Both the position numbers and the translations under genes were made by a program. Shown piece by piece: positions 54,701-63,593 of a stretch of 64,000 nt of DNA; positions within the stretch are counted from its first letter, which is position 1; each line of letters starts with the position of its first letter. The notes below the pieces were generated by a model, which had not been told where the DNA came from, searched no databases, and saw nothing but the letters and a program-made list of their open reading frames with translations. Location of the stretch: NCBI GenBank assembly GCA_028355015.1, contig JAOMRN010000001.1, positions 1 to 64,000 of the forward strand. Reading direction: 5' to 3'. The stretch comes from MGIIb-O2 sp002494975. GTDB lineage: Archaea; Thermoplasmatota; Poseidoniia; Poseidoniales; Thalassarchaeaceae.

Positions 54701-56294
54701 TCCACAAACTTATGATGTCGAATTAATTTCACCCTCTGGTTGGAGTCTTGGGCTAGATTCGATAGGATCTTTCGCTGGTTCGTCTCATGGTTCTACAGGT
54801 TCCTTAGATAAGGGGGAATCACGAACAATAGACATCACCATCAACCCCCCAGGGGCTATGATTCCCGCCGGTACGGTATTTTCTGCAGCGGTCTCAGTTC
54901 ATTCTAGAGTGAGTTCAGATTCTTGGTCTGAAGACATAACTTTAGTAGTAGATAATATCGATGTAGTCACTTTAACTCCAACTTCTGATGGAACAGAGCA
55001 TGATGTTTCTGCTGATGATTTACTTGAATGGGAAATTAATTTCAATAATCAGGGTAACCGGGATCTAGAATTAACTCCGTATATTCTATCTAAGCCGAAT
55101 GGTTGGTCATTTACTGGAACTCAGAACTCATTCATAGTATCATCAGGTTCTCAATTTGATTTACCAATTTCCATAACTGGTAACGGTCTTGCCAAGAGCG
55201 GTGAGTTGAAGCTAAGATTTGTTACAGAAGATGGATTCGTCATAGATTGGAACAGGACAATTGATGTTCTCTCAGGTGCGATTCCTAGAATAGAATTCTA
55301 TCAAGTTGCATTACCAGACGGGACTTCAGCGGATACTCCACTAGGAGTAGATTCTCATCCAGTAGGGGGTATTGGCTTTGATTTACTTTGGAAAGTCACT
55401 AACGATGGTACAATGACTTGGAGGCCAATCGTCTCTATGGAGGTACCAAATGATGATTGGGAATACTCCTGCCAAAATAATAATCCTACTATCTCTACAG
55501 GATCAACTATAACAATAATTTGTAATCTTATAATTCCATTATCTGCAGAAGCTGGTTCCGAGCCAACGGTCTCTCTAATTCTCAGCGGAGAGGGATTAAC
55601 TTCAGAGAATATAATATCTCTTTATGTTGATTCAGTGAATGAAGTTATTTGGAGTATAGTTGAGCAAAACCCTTCTCCTCAAGGATATCAAACAACTCTT
55701 TCTCTTGAATTACAGAATATAGGTAATTCAGATATATCAGAAATCTTGAAGTTGGAAGCTCCCAATGGTTGGAATGAATTAATACTAGATAGTTCATTTG
55801 TTAACTTGAGGCCTGGTGAAACACGTTCAGTAGAAATTGCATATACTCCATCCAAAGGAGCAGATGGGATAGTTACGGTTTCGTTCTTAAATTCTGATGA
55901 TATTACTGGTTCATCCTTAAATGTAGAAATTGATGTATTACCTGCTGCAACTTCTGATAGTATGGGGAGTATCAATTTAATACTTATAATTCTTATAATA
56001 ATAATACTTGGAGGTGGAGTTGGTTTGACTATTTATTTACGCCGAGAAGGATTAATTAATTCATTAATTCCAGAAAATAAAATTGAAAATATTTTACCGG
56101 AAGAAGTTCAAGAAGAATCCAGCGGAGTTCCTTGCTGGATATGTAGTGGTGACGTAATTATTGGTAAAGCTTGGGCTTGTCTCGAGTGTGGTGCTAGATA
56201 TCATATGGCTGGCCAAGTACAAGGTTGTAATATCACCGAAAAAAGCCACTGTTTACACTGTGACGCTGGAATAGACCAACTTACTGAAGTGTGA
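51792..56294 (+). CDS. Subtilisin-like (S8) secreted protease, membrane-anchored, with C-terminal zinc ribbon
   Basis: About 1500 residues. The S8 triad is intact: Asp in KIAVGDSGLDDDHGDF, His in DGHGTHVACTVLGDG, Ser in YSGTSMATPATAGAA. N-terminal signal and prodomain precede it. After the peptidase come proprotein-convertase-like and CARDB/NEW3-like beta domains, a membrane span (ILIILIIIILGGG) and a cytoplasmic end with CWIC, CLEC, C and CLHC, a zinc ribbon. It should degrade proteins outside the cell. An ATG at 51825 and a TTG at 51750 are other possible starts; all precede the hydrophobic signal segment. Confidence 0.85.
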   Translation: MLKTVFRRRNLMSKRTVCLILGVLLLSYIPLNDGTHESSDSFIEKLDESIQRIEISPDPNSISDLGAPRISNSSEILRSESADSTIGVYTHSGLIPSIYLSQDISFSRIDLAIVIIDGDTGLWDARMEIMEISGIEIRSTIPPSGYLVQGNSEQLKNLQSLTSVESVHEVPAGLLIHPALQDAPDDEILVVEIVGWKNSELVRQTSSLDDNLQDVANSWLSDSWSPDTGIIWGEIQTNDISEIIKHPSVSYIAPVPILKLMNNEARNHMGIDTVEDFFITGLNGSGQKIAVGDSGLDDDHGDFNGRISGLDSVTPGDSSTADPSDGHGTHVACTVLGDGMRSGGTYQGIAPEANLYFQAMEDDDSGALYSIGINSMLNEAYNAGARLHTNSWGSPTGGEYTTSSEDADDRVSTWDQYWQYQGMTVLFAAGNERNDGISSPGTAKNVITVGGHVNRYNGAPDDMYYWSSRGPTDDGRIKPDLVGPGDYVRSCKSQEASSASGSWSNNWYLEYSGTSMATPATAGAAVLVREYLMEIASRPAPQAALIKALLILGAEDMGVRDIPNNNEGWGRVNLVNSLIPESDVGIFVDDRSRLSSGQISDYSFDITRGGEELKVVLAWSDYPGSSSSSTQLRNDLDLEITNPNGLLFKGNVFTNGESVANGQKDSKNNVEVVLVDNAAVGTWTVRVRDSSHGGSNFYQPYSLAVRGVNVNDLDPDPTFVSDSFELSVPIPQVDEEVEFSISLINQGAGSIPELSVLAAVNSATISTKTLSLSPGESAELTWQWTPGVEGENTVSFYIDPNDLVDEVSESNNQYNQIVIVSVPGVRVTSQAPMQLIEGTSDSSTTWSLDLTNTALFETNATIEVSEPIRMQDGVEFDWFSSFSNNTFNLMPAESTTVSLSVVHPAPPEPGLYRMLVTGTDVENQIESEFEIYLEVPLLSDANVLIPTSQIRVNPLVSTPLQIQIQNDGNGPQTYDVELISPSGWSLGLDSIGSFAGSSHGSTGSLDKGESRTIDITINPPGAMIPAGTVFSAAVSVHSRVSSDSWSEDITLVVDNIDVVTLTPTSDGTEHDVSADDLLEWEINFNNQGNRDLELTPYILSKPNGWSFTGTQNSFIVSSGSQFDLPISITGNGLAKSGELKLRFVTEDGFVIDWNRTIDVLSGAIPRIEFYQVALPDGTSADTPLGVDSHPVGGIGFDLLWKVTNDGTMTWRPIVSMEVPNDDWEYSCQNNNPTISTGSTITIICNLIIPLSAEAGSEPTVSLILSGEGLTSENIISLYVDSVNEVIWSIVEQNPSPQGYQTTLSLELQNIGNSDISEILKLEAPNGWNELILDSSFVNLRPGETRSVEIAYTPSKGADGIVTVSFLNSDDITGSSLNVEIDVLPAATSDSMGSINLILIILIIIILGGGVGLTIYLRREGLINSLIPENKIENILPEEVQEESSGVPCWICSGDVIIGKAWACLECGARYHMAGQVQGCNITEKSHCLHCDAGIDQLTEV

Positions 56295-56360
56295 AAAATA
56301 TACGATTACAGTGCACGTCAAGCGCGAAGCCCTTAGAGGGAAGATTGTTCCCGACCAACC

Positions 56361-59042
56361 ATGAAGAGAGCGGAATCCGCGCGTTTGGTCCTTGTTTTGC
56401 TTTTGTTATCTTTAATTTCTCCTCCTGTTTATGCAGCAGTAGATGTCTCAATATCAGCTTCTCCAAGTTCTCAAGAAGCAGATGCAGATAATCCAGCGGA
56501 ATATGATATTACAGTAACTAATACTGGCGATGATGACATTACTGTGTCTCTAAGTACATCTCAAGCTGCTGATTGCAACGGCTTTACTTCTAATGTTGAA
56601 CAGGTTAGTGGCACTATTGAATCAGGTCAAAGTGAAACTGTAACTTTGACGGTTTCAGTAAATGACCAGGCTAGTGGAGAATGTGAAACCACGGTTACAG
56701 TAACTGCAACAGGAACTCCTCCAGATCAACCCAAAACTGATGACGTCAAGGTTACAACAACTGCAGGTGACGGAGGATTATATTCCGTTACCCTGACTGT
56801 TGATGAACAAACTGTTACTTATGATGGTGAGGATGACGAAGTAGTCTGGGAAGTCGACGTCGAAAACACCGGCGAGCAACAAGAAAATATTCAACTCGAG
56901 ATGACTTCAGATAATGATTGTGAATCTGATGAATTAGACGCTTCTGTGAATCCAGCCACAGTTCAATTAGATTCCGGAGATTCTACTACTGTTGATGTAA
57001 CTGTTGACCTTCCAGATGGTGCTTCAACAGAATCGGGGATTCATTGTTTTATCATCAAAGCAACCGTTACTAATGATCCGAATGCTGCTGATCCCGCTGA
57101 AGATAATTTGACACTAACAGTTAATATTCCAGAAGTTAAAGAATGCGACCCATCTCTTCAATTTACTTCTATGAATCTTAATCCAGGGGAAACTGGGTCA
57201 AATCGATTTACAGTAGAAAATATAGGTAATACAGAATGGACGGTCTCGGCCAAAGCAGTTGCTGATGATTTTGATGTTTCCGAATGGGTTGATTTTTCAT
57301 CCCCTTCTAGTGCATTCCTGGGTGAGAAAAATACTGCTGATGATCAACATACCTTTGAGTTTCAAGTGACGCCAGATGATTCTGTAGAAGCCAGCACCCA
57401 AGTTCCAATAAAGATCCAAGGCCGTTCAGGTACAGAAGTTGGTTGTGAGAAAATAGTGACACTAAATGTCGGCCAATCTTATGACGCTTCAGCATCGCTA
57501 AGCCAGTCTTCATTATCTAACGTTGAACCAGGGACTTCTAAATCAGTATCCATGACAATCACAAACCAAGGTAATGGCGTCGACACTATTCAGATTAGTG
57601 CTGCAAATGTGCCGACAGGATGGCAAGTATCATTCTCACAATCTTCGGTAACACTGGCTAGTTCTCAGTCATCGAATAATCAAGGTACAGTCACTATTGA
57701 TGTCTTAGTCCCAGAAGGTGCAGCAGCCGGTTCGGATAGTATTACTTTCAACATAGGTCATGGGGGTGGTTCAACTCCATATGCTACGAAAACACTGTCA
57801 GTATCTGTTGCTCAGGTTCATGATCTGAGCAGTTCTATAATTTCAGATTCACAAAAAGGTAAGTCGAATCAGATTCTAAGATTCCCTATTGACATAACAA
57901 ATACAGGCAATGTCAATGATAATTTCAAACTTCAGGCCTGCGACCCGAATGATATTACTGGTTGTAATAGTCCACTTTGGGATTCATCATTTTCGAATTC
58001 TCAGGGGGCAACAATTACTCAAATTAGTATAGCCTCAGGAGTTACCAAGAAAGTATATCTTGATGTGACGATAGAGGGTGAAGAAAATGGAGACAGGGCT
58101 TCAGTATCAGCCGTTATAACGATTTTCGGCACTGATGTTTCATCATCACACGTCTTTAACATCGAAGTTTCTAATTTTAATTACGGTATGAGTGTCACTC
58201 CAGTTGAGCCAGGAGAGATACCTGACGAACTCCAAGTCCAATTGCCTCCCGGGGGTACAGGACAAGTTTCTTTTTGGGTTGAAAATACGGGGGATTTCCC
58301 AAATGGCGATAATGCGGTAATCACAATTACAGGGATGGAGTCTACAGTCCTCAGGACATTGAAAGTCAATGGTGTAGCTACTGATGAACCATTCCATGTC
58401 GATGTAGGTCCTGAGAATAGAGTCGTAATCACTTTAGATTTCGAAGTTTTAGATGGTGTGCAAAGTGGTGCTTCAGGGCTCATTAGAGTATTAGCCGCTT
58501 CCGAACTTAATGCGATTGAAAGTACATCGGTGAGTCTCTTAATTGATGTTATTACTATACATGATCTTAGAATGGTAATTGAAGAAGAGACTTCTCAAAC
58601 AGTTGATTATCCCGAAAAAGCAGTATTTACTATTTATGTCACTAATCATGGTAATGTCGAAGAGACAGTTGTGATTGAGTCTTCAGACCCACTTAGGTTC
58701 TGGTCAGTTAATGCAGTTGATGACGAGTTTAAACTAGCTCCTGGGGAAACAAGAGAAGTTGAGATAAGAGTAACTCCTCCCAATGATTTATTCCAAGATG
58801 ACACTTACGATTTTACAATTATAGTAATGCCAAAGGGACTTCCTGTGGCGGGACAACCTCTTGACCTATCAGTTACAGCAGAAATGTCAATTGGGATTTC
58901 CTTTCTTTCAGATGATGTCATCCAGATATTAGTTTGGTCGTCTATCATAATCGGGGTACTGCTAGTCATAATGTTGGTAATGAGGTCTCGTAATGAAAGC
59001 CAAAGAATCCTCGAAGCGTTAGAACTAGAATCTAAGCCTTAA
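56361..59042 (+). CDS. Secreted CARDB/NEW3-domain surface protein
   Basis: An 893-residue protein with a signal peptide (about 8-26, ending VYAA), then six or more repeating Ig-like domains with ITVTNTGDDDITVSLS, VTNQGNGVDTIQISAA and FPIDITNTGNVNDNFKLQA, the layout of CARDB/NPCBM-associated (NEW3) domains. A C-terminal membrane span (about 862-881) and a short basic tail follow. No enzyme motif is seen, so it is probably a cell-surface scaffold or binding protein. It is 66 nt after the protease gene and probably in the same unit. Confidence 0.8.
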   Translation: MKRAESARLVLVLLLLSLISPPVYAAVDVSISASPSSQEADADNPAEYDITVTNTGDDDITVSLSTSQAADCNGFTSNVEQVSGTIESGQSETVTLTVSVNDQASGECETTVTVTATGTPPDQPKTDDVKVTTTAGDGGLYSVTLTVDEQTVTYDGEDDEVVWEVDVENTGEQQENIQLEMTSDNDCESDELDASVNPATVQLDSGDSTTVDVTVDLPDGASTESGIHCFIIKATVTNDPNAADPAEDNLTLTVNIPEVKECDPSLQFTSMNLNPGETGSNRFTVENIGNTEWTVSAKAVADDFDVSEWVDFSSPSSAFLGEKNTADDQHTFEFQVTPDDSVEASTQVPIKIQGRSGTEVGCEKIVTLNVGQSYDASASLSQSSLSNVEPGTSKSVSMTITNQGNGVDTIQISAANVPTGWQVSFSQSSVTLASSQSSNNQGTVTIDVLVPEGAAAGSDSITFNIGHGGGSTPYATKTLSVSVAQVHDLSSSIISDSQKGKSNQILRFPIDITNTGNVNDNFKLQACDPNDITGCNSPLWDSSFSNSQGATITQISIASGVTKKVYLDVTIEGEENGDRASVSAVITIFGTDVSSSHVFNIEVSNFNYGMSVTPVEPGEIPDELQVQLPPGGTGQVSFWVENTGDFPNGDNAVITITGMESTVLRTLKVNGVATDEPFHVDVGPENRVVITLDFEVLDGVQSGASGLIRVLAASELNAIESTSVSLLIDVITIHDLRMVIEEETSQTVDYPEKAVFTIYVTNHGNVEETVVIESSDPLRFWSVNAVDDEFKLAPGETREVEIRVTPPNDLFQDDTYDFTIIVMPKGLPVAGQPLDLSVTAEMSIGISFLSDDVIQILVWSSIIIGVLLVIMLVMRSRNESQRILEALELESKP

Positions 59043-59106
59043 CTATCAAGTTGAAACTCGTTGTTAGGTTACACTTATTGCCCTAATTTTAGTGGCCGCA
59101 CCTGAC

Positions 59107-59121
59107 GGTCCCTCAGGGACC
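59107..59121. promoter_or_regulatory. Palindrome before the nuo operon
   Basis: GGTCCCTCAGGGACC is a 15-base perfect inverted repeat (7-bp arms, 1-base centre), about 14 bases before the nuoA start. It lies in the leader of the operon and could be an operator or RNA hairpin. Confidence 0.35.
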
Positions 59122-59135
59122 GGGTTGTGAGCCCC

Positions 59136-59582
59136 ATGACGTCTGTTTCCGAAGCATATCTAGGACTAGCAGTGATGACTTTGGTCGGCATAGGATTTCC
59201 AGTAGGCAGTTTCATCGCATCTAGGCTTCTAAGGCCGGTTGTCGACCCAAATGATTCTACTAAAACACGCTCTTGGTTGTTACCTGGTTATGAGGTTGAT
59301 CAGTCTTTGTATGTACGACGTGAAAGTACTTACGAATGTGGGTCTGCTCCTGTTGGAGACGCTCATATTAATTTTCATTTCCAATATTATTGGTACGCCA
59401 TTATATTCTTGGTATTCGATATAGCTTTCATGTTCTTAGCATTTGGTGGTATAATTTCAATACAAGAAGAAATATCCAATTCTCAAATAATGGGTGCATT
59501 AACTACTATGTCCATATTCATTGCTCTAATGAGTCTCGGGGTTTGGCATGTATTCCGTAAGAGAGGAAGAATATACATTTGA
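59136..59582 (+). CDS. nuoA: NADH-quinone oxidoreductase subunit A
   Basis: About 148 residues with three membrane segments. The NuoA signature is YECGSAPVGDAHINFHFQYYW and FDIAFMFLAF. A GTG at 59127 is an alternative start three codons earlier. NuoA sits in the membrane arm next to NuoH and carries the conserved Cys of the quinone-loop region. It starts the nuoABCDHI run. Confidence 0.88.
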   Translation: MTSVSEAYLGLAVMTLVGIGFPVGSFIASRLLRPVVDPNDSTKTRSWLLPGYEVDQSLYVRRESTYECGSAPVGDAHINFHFQYYWYAIIFLVFDIAFMFLAFGGIISIQEEISNSQIMGALTTMSIFIALMSLGVWHVFRKRGRIYI

Positions 59583-59591
59583 GGTGTAAAT

Positions 59592-60188
59592 ATGGCGGAT
59601 GATGGACAGAATTATTCTATGTTTAGTAGTCGATTACTGGTCGATACAGTCGGGGACGTAACCGATGAGGCATTGAAGGCAAGTCGTTTGAAAGATGTAA
59701 TAGGTGTACTTGCAGGGCGTCTATTTAATTGGGGACAAAGAAAATCATTATTCCCTCTCCATCTTGGAATCAAGTGCTGTGCATTAGAAATGGCCGCAGC
59801 GGGCGCAAGCCGTTTCGATGCTGAACGTTTTGGAGTTTTCTTCCGTTCAAGCCCACGACAATGTGACGTTCTTTTGGTGAATGGTCCAATAAGTAAAAAA
59901 TTCGCTGACCCAATAGTCCGTCTTTGGGAGCAAATGCCGGAGCCAAAATGGTGTATTGCAATGGGCGAATGTGCGATATCAGGTGGCCCTTATTTCCAGT
60001 CATACAATATTCTTGAAGGAGTAGATACCGTAATTCCAGTTGATGTATATATCCCTGGCTGTCCCCCTCGCCCCGAGGCATTAATTGATGGATTTGGAAA
60101 ATTAAGAGAGAAAATCATTCGTATAGGTGCAATGCCGAGTCATTCTAGGTTAGAAAGTGAAGCTCCGATAATTGTTGGAGATATTTGA
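59592..60188 (+). CDS. nuoB: NADH-quinone oxidoreductase subunit B
   Basis: A 198-residue subunit holding the N2 [4Fe-4S] cluster. The adjacent cysteines are in GIKCCALEM, with the others in MGECAISGG and VYIPGCPPRPEAL. All four ligands are present. N2 passes electrons to quinone. It follows nuoA by 9 nt with a GAGGTG ribosome site. Confidence 0.93.
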   Translation: MADDGQNYSMFSSRLLVDTVGDVTDEALKASRLKDVIGVLAGRLFNWGQRKSLFPLHLGIKCCALEMAAAGASRFDAERFGVFFRSSPRQCDVLLVNGPISKKFADPIVRLWEQMPEPKWCIAMGECAISGGPYFQSYNILEGVDTVIPVDVYIPGCPPRPEALIDGFGKLREKIIRIGAMPSHSRLESEAPIIVGDI

Positions 60189-60197
60189 GGAATTTTT

Positions 60198-60851
60198 ATG
60201 CCAATCGTTTCTGAAAAAATACAACAAGCGGCGGCTGAGAAATTAGCAGAGGCTTTGGATAAGATGGACGGTGTTGAATCTTCAGTAGATGTCCGAACTA
60301 GCGGAACTCAAAACAGACCTATAGTCAACGCTTCCGTGTCGCCTGAAAACTGGCGTAAGGTCGCTGAAGATTTAAAAAATAAATATGAAGTAGATCATTG
60401 CTCAATGATTACTGGAATTCACTGGCCTGAATCCAGTGATAAAACATGGGAAGTGGTTTATCATTTCTTGAGAACGGGGATAAAAAATCCCATTATTGAA
60501 GGGGGTTTAGTTATTCCAAATATAGTGGACTTTTCTAAAGTCAAAGGTAAGGACGTTCCTTTAGAAATTCAAATCAGTGTCAAGATTCAAGAAACTAGAA
60601 CTCCTTCCGTTGCAAGTGTGCAAGACATTTGGGTAGGAGCCGATTGGAACGAAAAAGAAACGTGGGATTTAGTTGGAATTGATTTTGATGGCCATGAAGG
60701 AATGCGTAGAGTTCTCAATCCTCATGAATCGCCAGTAGGTTTCCATCCCCTACAAAAACAACACAAATTACGTTATCATGGATTTGAAGAAATGTATGAC
60801 GATGCTCAAGGTTTTATGCGTAAACCAGTAGATTCTAACAGAGTAAAATGA
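60198..60851 (+). CDS. nuoC: NADH-quinone oxidoreductase subunit C
   Basis: A 217-residue subunit with the 30-kDa subunit pattern: DHCSMITGIHWPE, a helix-strand core, and the C-terminal TWDLVGIDFDGHEGMRRVL. NuoC is part of the peripheral arm and is separate from nuoD here, unlike the fused nuoCD of some bacteria. Confidence 0.87.
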   Translation: MPIVSEKIQQAAAEKLAEALDKMDGVESSVDVRTSGTQNRPIVNASVSPENWRKVAEDLKNKYEVDHCSMITGIHWPESSDKTWEVVYHFLRTGIKNPIIEGGLVIPNIVDFSKVKGKDVPLEIQISVKIQETRTPSVASVQDIWVGADWNEKETWDLVGIDFDGHEGMRRVLNPHESPVGFHPLQKQHKLRYHGFEEMYDDAQGFMRKPVDSNRVK

Positions 60852-60861
60852 GGTGGAAAAA

Positions 60862-61998
60862 ATGGCAGAAATGTGGATTTCAATGGGGCCTCAACATCCG
60901 ATGACTCATGGACTTTGGACACTTAAGGTGAAAGTTGACGGTGAAACAGTAGTGGATACTGAGCCTGATCTTGGATACATTCATCGAGGAGTAGAAAAAA
61001 TCTGTGAATCTCGAGATTTTACTCAGATAACAACATATTGTGATAGGCTGTGTTATGCTTCTGCTAATACTTGGTCTCATGCTTACATATATGCGGCTGA
61101 AGATTTACTTGGTGTTGAAGTTCCAGAACGTGCAGAATATATTCGATTAATAGCAGTAGAAATTCAGAGAATAGCTAGTCACTTAATGTGGTTAGGTGCT
61201 TATGGTCCAGATATTGGTAATCTGAGCGTAATGGTTTGGTGCCTCCGTGAAAGAGAGATGATGATGGATTTATTGCAAGAACTTGGTGGTTCTAGAATGC
61301 ATTATAATTTTCCTCGTATAGGGGGCGTCAAGAGAGATTTACCGCATGGTTTCGCTCTAAGAGCTCGGCATAAGTTGAAGTTGTTCCTAGATCGAATACA
61401 AGAATATGAAGCTCTTTTCGATGAATCTACTGTGTTTTTAATTCGCAGCCAAGGTGTAGGCTATGCTAAACCTGAAGAAATGATGAATCATGGAGTTTCA
61501 GGACCGAATATTCGTGCAGCAGGAGTGAATCATGATATTCGTACATCTCACCCATATTCAGTATATTCAGAGCTTGATTGGACACCTGCTGTAGAACGTT
61601 CTTCAATCAAGGGTGCTGACTGTTATGATCGCTACCGCATTAGAGTTGAAGAAATGAGGCAGAGTGCTAATTTAGTTCTCCAAGCATTAGATAAGATTCC
61701 AGGCGGAGCAGAAACATATCATGAGCCTGGAGATGCTAAGATTCTGGGCAAAGCACCAACAAGAGCGCCAGAAGGAACATCGGGTTCCCATCATTTCGAG
61801 GACAGTCGCGGCGAATCAATGTTCTACATAGCAGGTGGCGGTGAAGGTCGCGGTAAGATGCCTTATCGGGTGTCTATTCGTTCACCGATGTTCATTACAA
61901 TTCCTTATGCCTCAAAATGTATGATTGGATACAAGGTGGCAGATATTCCTGCAATTATGGGTTCATTTGATCCATGTATTGGTGAGACTGATAGGTGA
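60862..61998 (+). CDS. nuoD: NADH-quinone oxidoreductase subunit D
   Basis: About 378 residues of the 49-kDa subunit. MGPQHPMTHG is the N-terminal quinone-site motif; PDLGYIHRGVEKI, DIGNLSVMVWCLRERE and the C-terminal PAIMGSFDPCIGETDR follow in order. Its His and Tyr residues line the quinone chamber. A GTG at 60853 is an alternative start; GAGGTGG suits the ATG at 60862. Confidence 0.92.
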   Translation: MAEMWISMGPQHPMTHGLWTLKVKVDGETVVDTEPDLGYIHRGVEKICESRDFTQITTYCDRLCYASANTWSHAYIYAAEDLLGVEVPERAEYIRLIAVEIQRIASHLMWLGAYGPDIGNLSVMVWCLREREMMMDLLQELGGSRMHYNFPRIGGVKRDLPHGFALRARHKLKLFLDRIQEYEALFDESTVFLIRSQGVGYAKPEEMMNHGVSGPNIRAAGVNHDIRTSHPYSVYSELDWTPAVERSSIKGADCYDRYRIRVEEMRQSANLVLQALDKIPGGAETYHEPGDAKILGKAPTRAPEGTSGSHHFEDSRGESMFYIAGGGEGRGKMPYRVSIRSPMFITIPYASKCMIGYKVADIPAIMGSFDPCIGETDR

Positions 61999-62007
61999 GT
62001 TGAGATT

Positions 62008-63582
62008 ATGGCAAGTAGCGATTGGTTGGACATTCGTGGTTGGACGGAATCAATTATTGGATGGTCTATGGACAAAACTCATGACACTCTGCCTTCAAGT
62101 GATATCGATTTAGAATTTTCAATTACTCGCCCAAGATGGTTTTTGGAAGAGCCAATCGTGATAGGTTCAGAAATAAATCTGCAATCAGGATTTGCAGATA
62201 TTCAACCCTCTCTCGAAGCATTTTTCGTTTCTACAATAATGTGTACTGTAGTTTTTGCTACAATGATGTTGACTCTCATGGTAGTCCCATATATTGAGAG
62301 AAAATTCATAGGTCGTCTGATGGATAGAATCGGTGCCACTACTTCACTTCGAAGTTTATGGATCGGCGAAGGGCCTTCAACCGCAGGAGATTGGTGGAAT
62401 AAGTTACCAATGGGGATGGGAGCCCCTATAGGTATGATTAATCGAACCCTCAATTCATCTTTTGGTAATGAGCATCATTTAGATACGATAAATAGAGTAG
62501 GGAATAGAGGTTATCATGGTATTTGGTTCCTATTTCCTGGCTTTTTCCAAGCATTAGCTGATTTTCTTAAATTCGCTACAAAGGAACATTTGATTCCTGA
62601 AAAGGCAGATAAATTAGTCTTCGAAGTTGCCCCTGTAATCATTATTGCAACCACAATTATGTGCTATACCTTCATACCCTTCGGGCCTCATATTTGGGCG
62701 GCAAATCCTGACTTATCTCTTCTTTTCTTGATGGCAATCTTTGGAATAGCACCTCTAGGTGTTTTCTTTGCTGGTTGGGCGTCTAATAACAAATATACTC
62801 TCATTGGTGGAATGCGATCTGCAGCGCAATTAACAGCATATGAGATACCACTGCTAATTACAGTTCTTTCAATAGCAGTAGTTAGTGGGTCATTCAATAT
62901 TCTAGAAATAGTCGACTTCCAAATAGAAAATTCCGATACTTGGAATATATTCATATTGCCATTAGGCGCGGCACTTTTCTTGATCACAATGATAGCAGAA
63001 GTTGAAAGGATACCTTTCGATATGCCTGAAGCAGAGGCTGAACTTGTAGAAGGTTGGTGGACTGAGTATGGAGGTATAAGATGGGGCCTAATGTTTGCAG
63101 TTGAAATGATGCGTGCTTATGCTGCTTGTATTCTATTTGCTTTGTTCTTCCTTGGAGGATGGGAATTTCCATTCCAAGATTGGCTTTCAATCGCCCCAGG
63201 AGTAGGTTTTATCTTTGAAAATCTATTTTTAATTATACCCGGTATAGTTGTAGTTTTACTGAAAGCATGGCTATTATTTGCTTTCTTTGTTTGGGTTCGT
63301 GCTTCATTACATAGAATTAGAACTGATCAGATTCTTGAATTTGGTTGGAGATATTTATTACCTCTTTCTATAGTAAATTTAGCAATTGCAATGTACCTTC
63401 GTCTAGAGGTATGGTCTTCTTCAGGATGGCCGATTTGGGTTCCACCATTGATTAGTATAGTCGCAATTGCACTATTCGTCATATATGCTATAGATGAAGA
63501 TAAAGATGCATTAGAATACTCTAGAAGACCATATAATACTCAAACATTGGATAAAGCATATCCAGGAAGTAGAAGAGAATAG
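62008..63582 (+). CDS. nuoH: NADH-quinone oxidoreductase subunit H, with an extra loop
   Basis: A 524-residue membrane subunit, well above the usual 320-400. The ends of NuoH are all present: ERKFIGRLMDRIG, then QALADFLKFATKEHLIPEKAD, GWASNNKYTLIGGMRS and EAEAELVEGWWTEYGG. About 60-70 residues are inserted between DRIG and the QALAD helix, and about 70 residues precede the first membrane span. The insert falls on the quinone-entry side of the subunit. NuoH joins the membrane arm to the peripheral arm. Confidence 0.9.
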   Translation: MASSDWLDIRGWTESIIGWSMDKTHDTLPSSDIDLEFSITRPRWFLEEPIVIGSEINLQSGFADIQPSLEAFFVSTIMCTVVFATMMLTLMVVPYIERKFIGRLMDRIGATTSLRSLWIGEGPSTAGDWWNKLPMGMGAPIGMINRTLNSSFGNEHHLDTINRVGNRGYHGIWFLFPGFFQALADFLKFATKEHLIPEKADKLVFEVAPVIIIATTIMCYTFIPFGPHIWAANPDLSLLFLMAIFGIAPLGVFFAGWASNNKYTLIGGMRSAAQLTAYEIPLLITVLSIAVVSGSFNILEIVDFQIENSDTWNIFILPLGAALFLITMIAEVERIPFDMPEAEAELVEGWWTEYGGIRWGLMFAVEMMRAYAACILFALFFLGGWEFPFQDWLSIAPGVGFIFENLFLIIPGIVVVLLKAWLLFAFFVWVRASLHRIRTDQILEFGWRYLLPLSIVNLAIAMYLRLEVWSSSGWPIWVPPLISIVAIALFVIYAIDEDKDALEYSRRPYNTQTLDKAYPGSRRE

Positions 63583-63593
63583 GAGGTGAAAAA

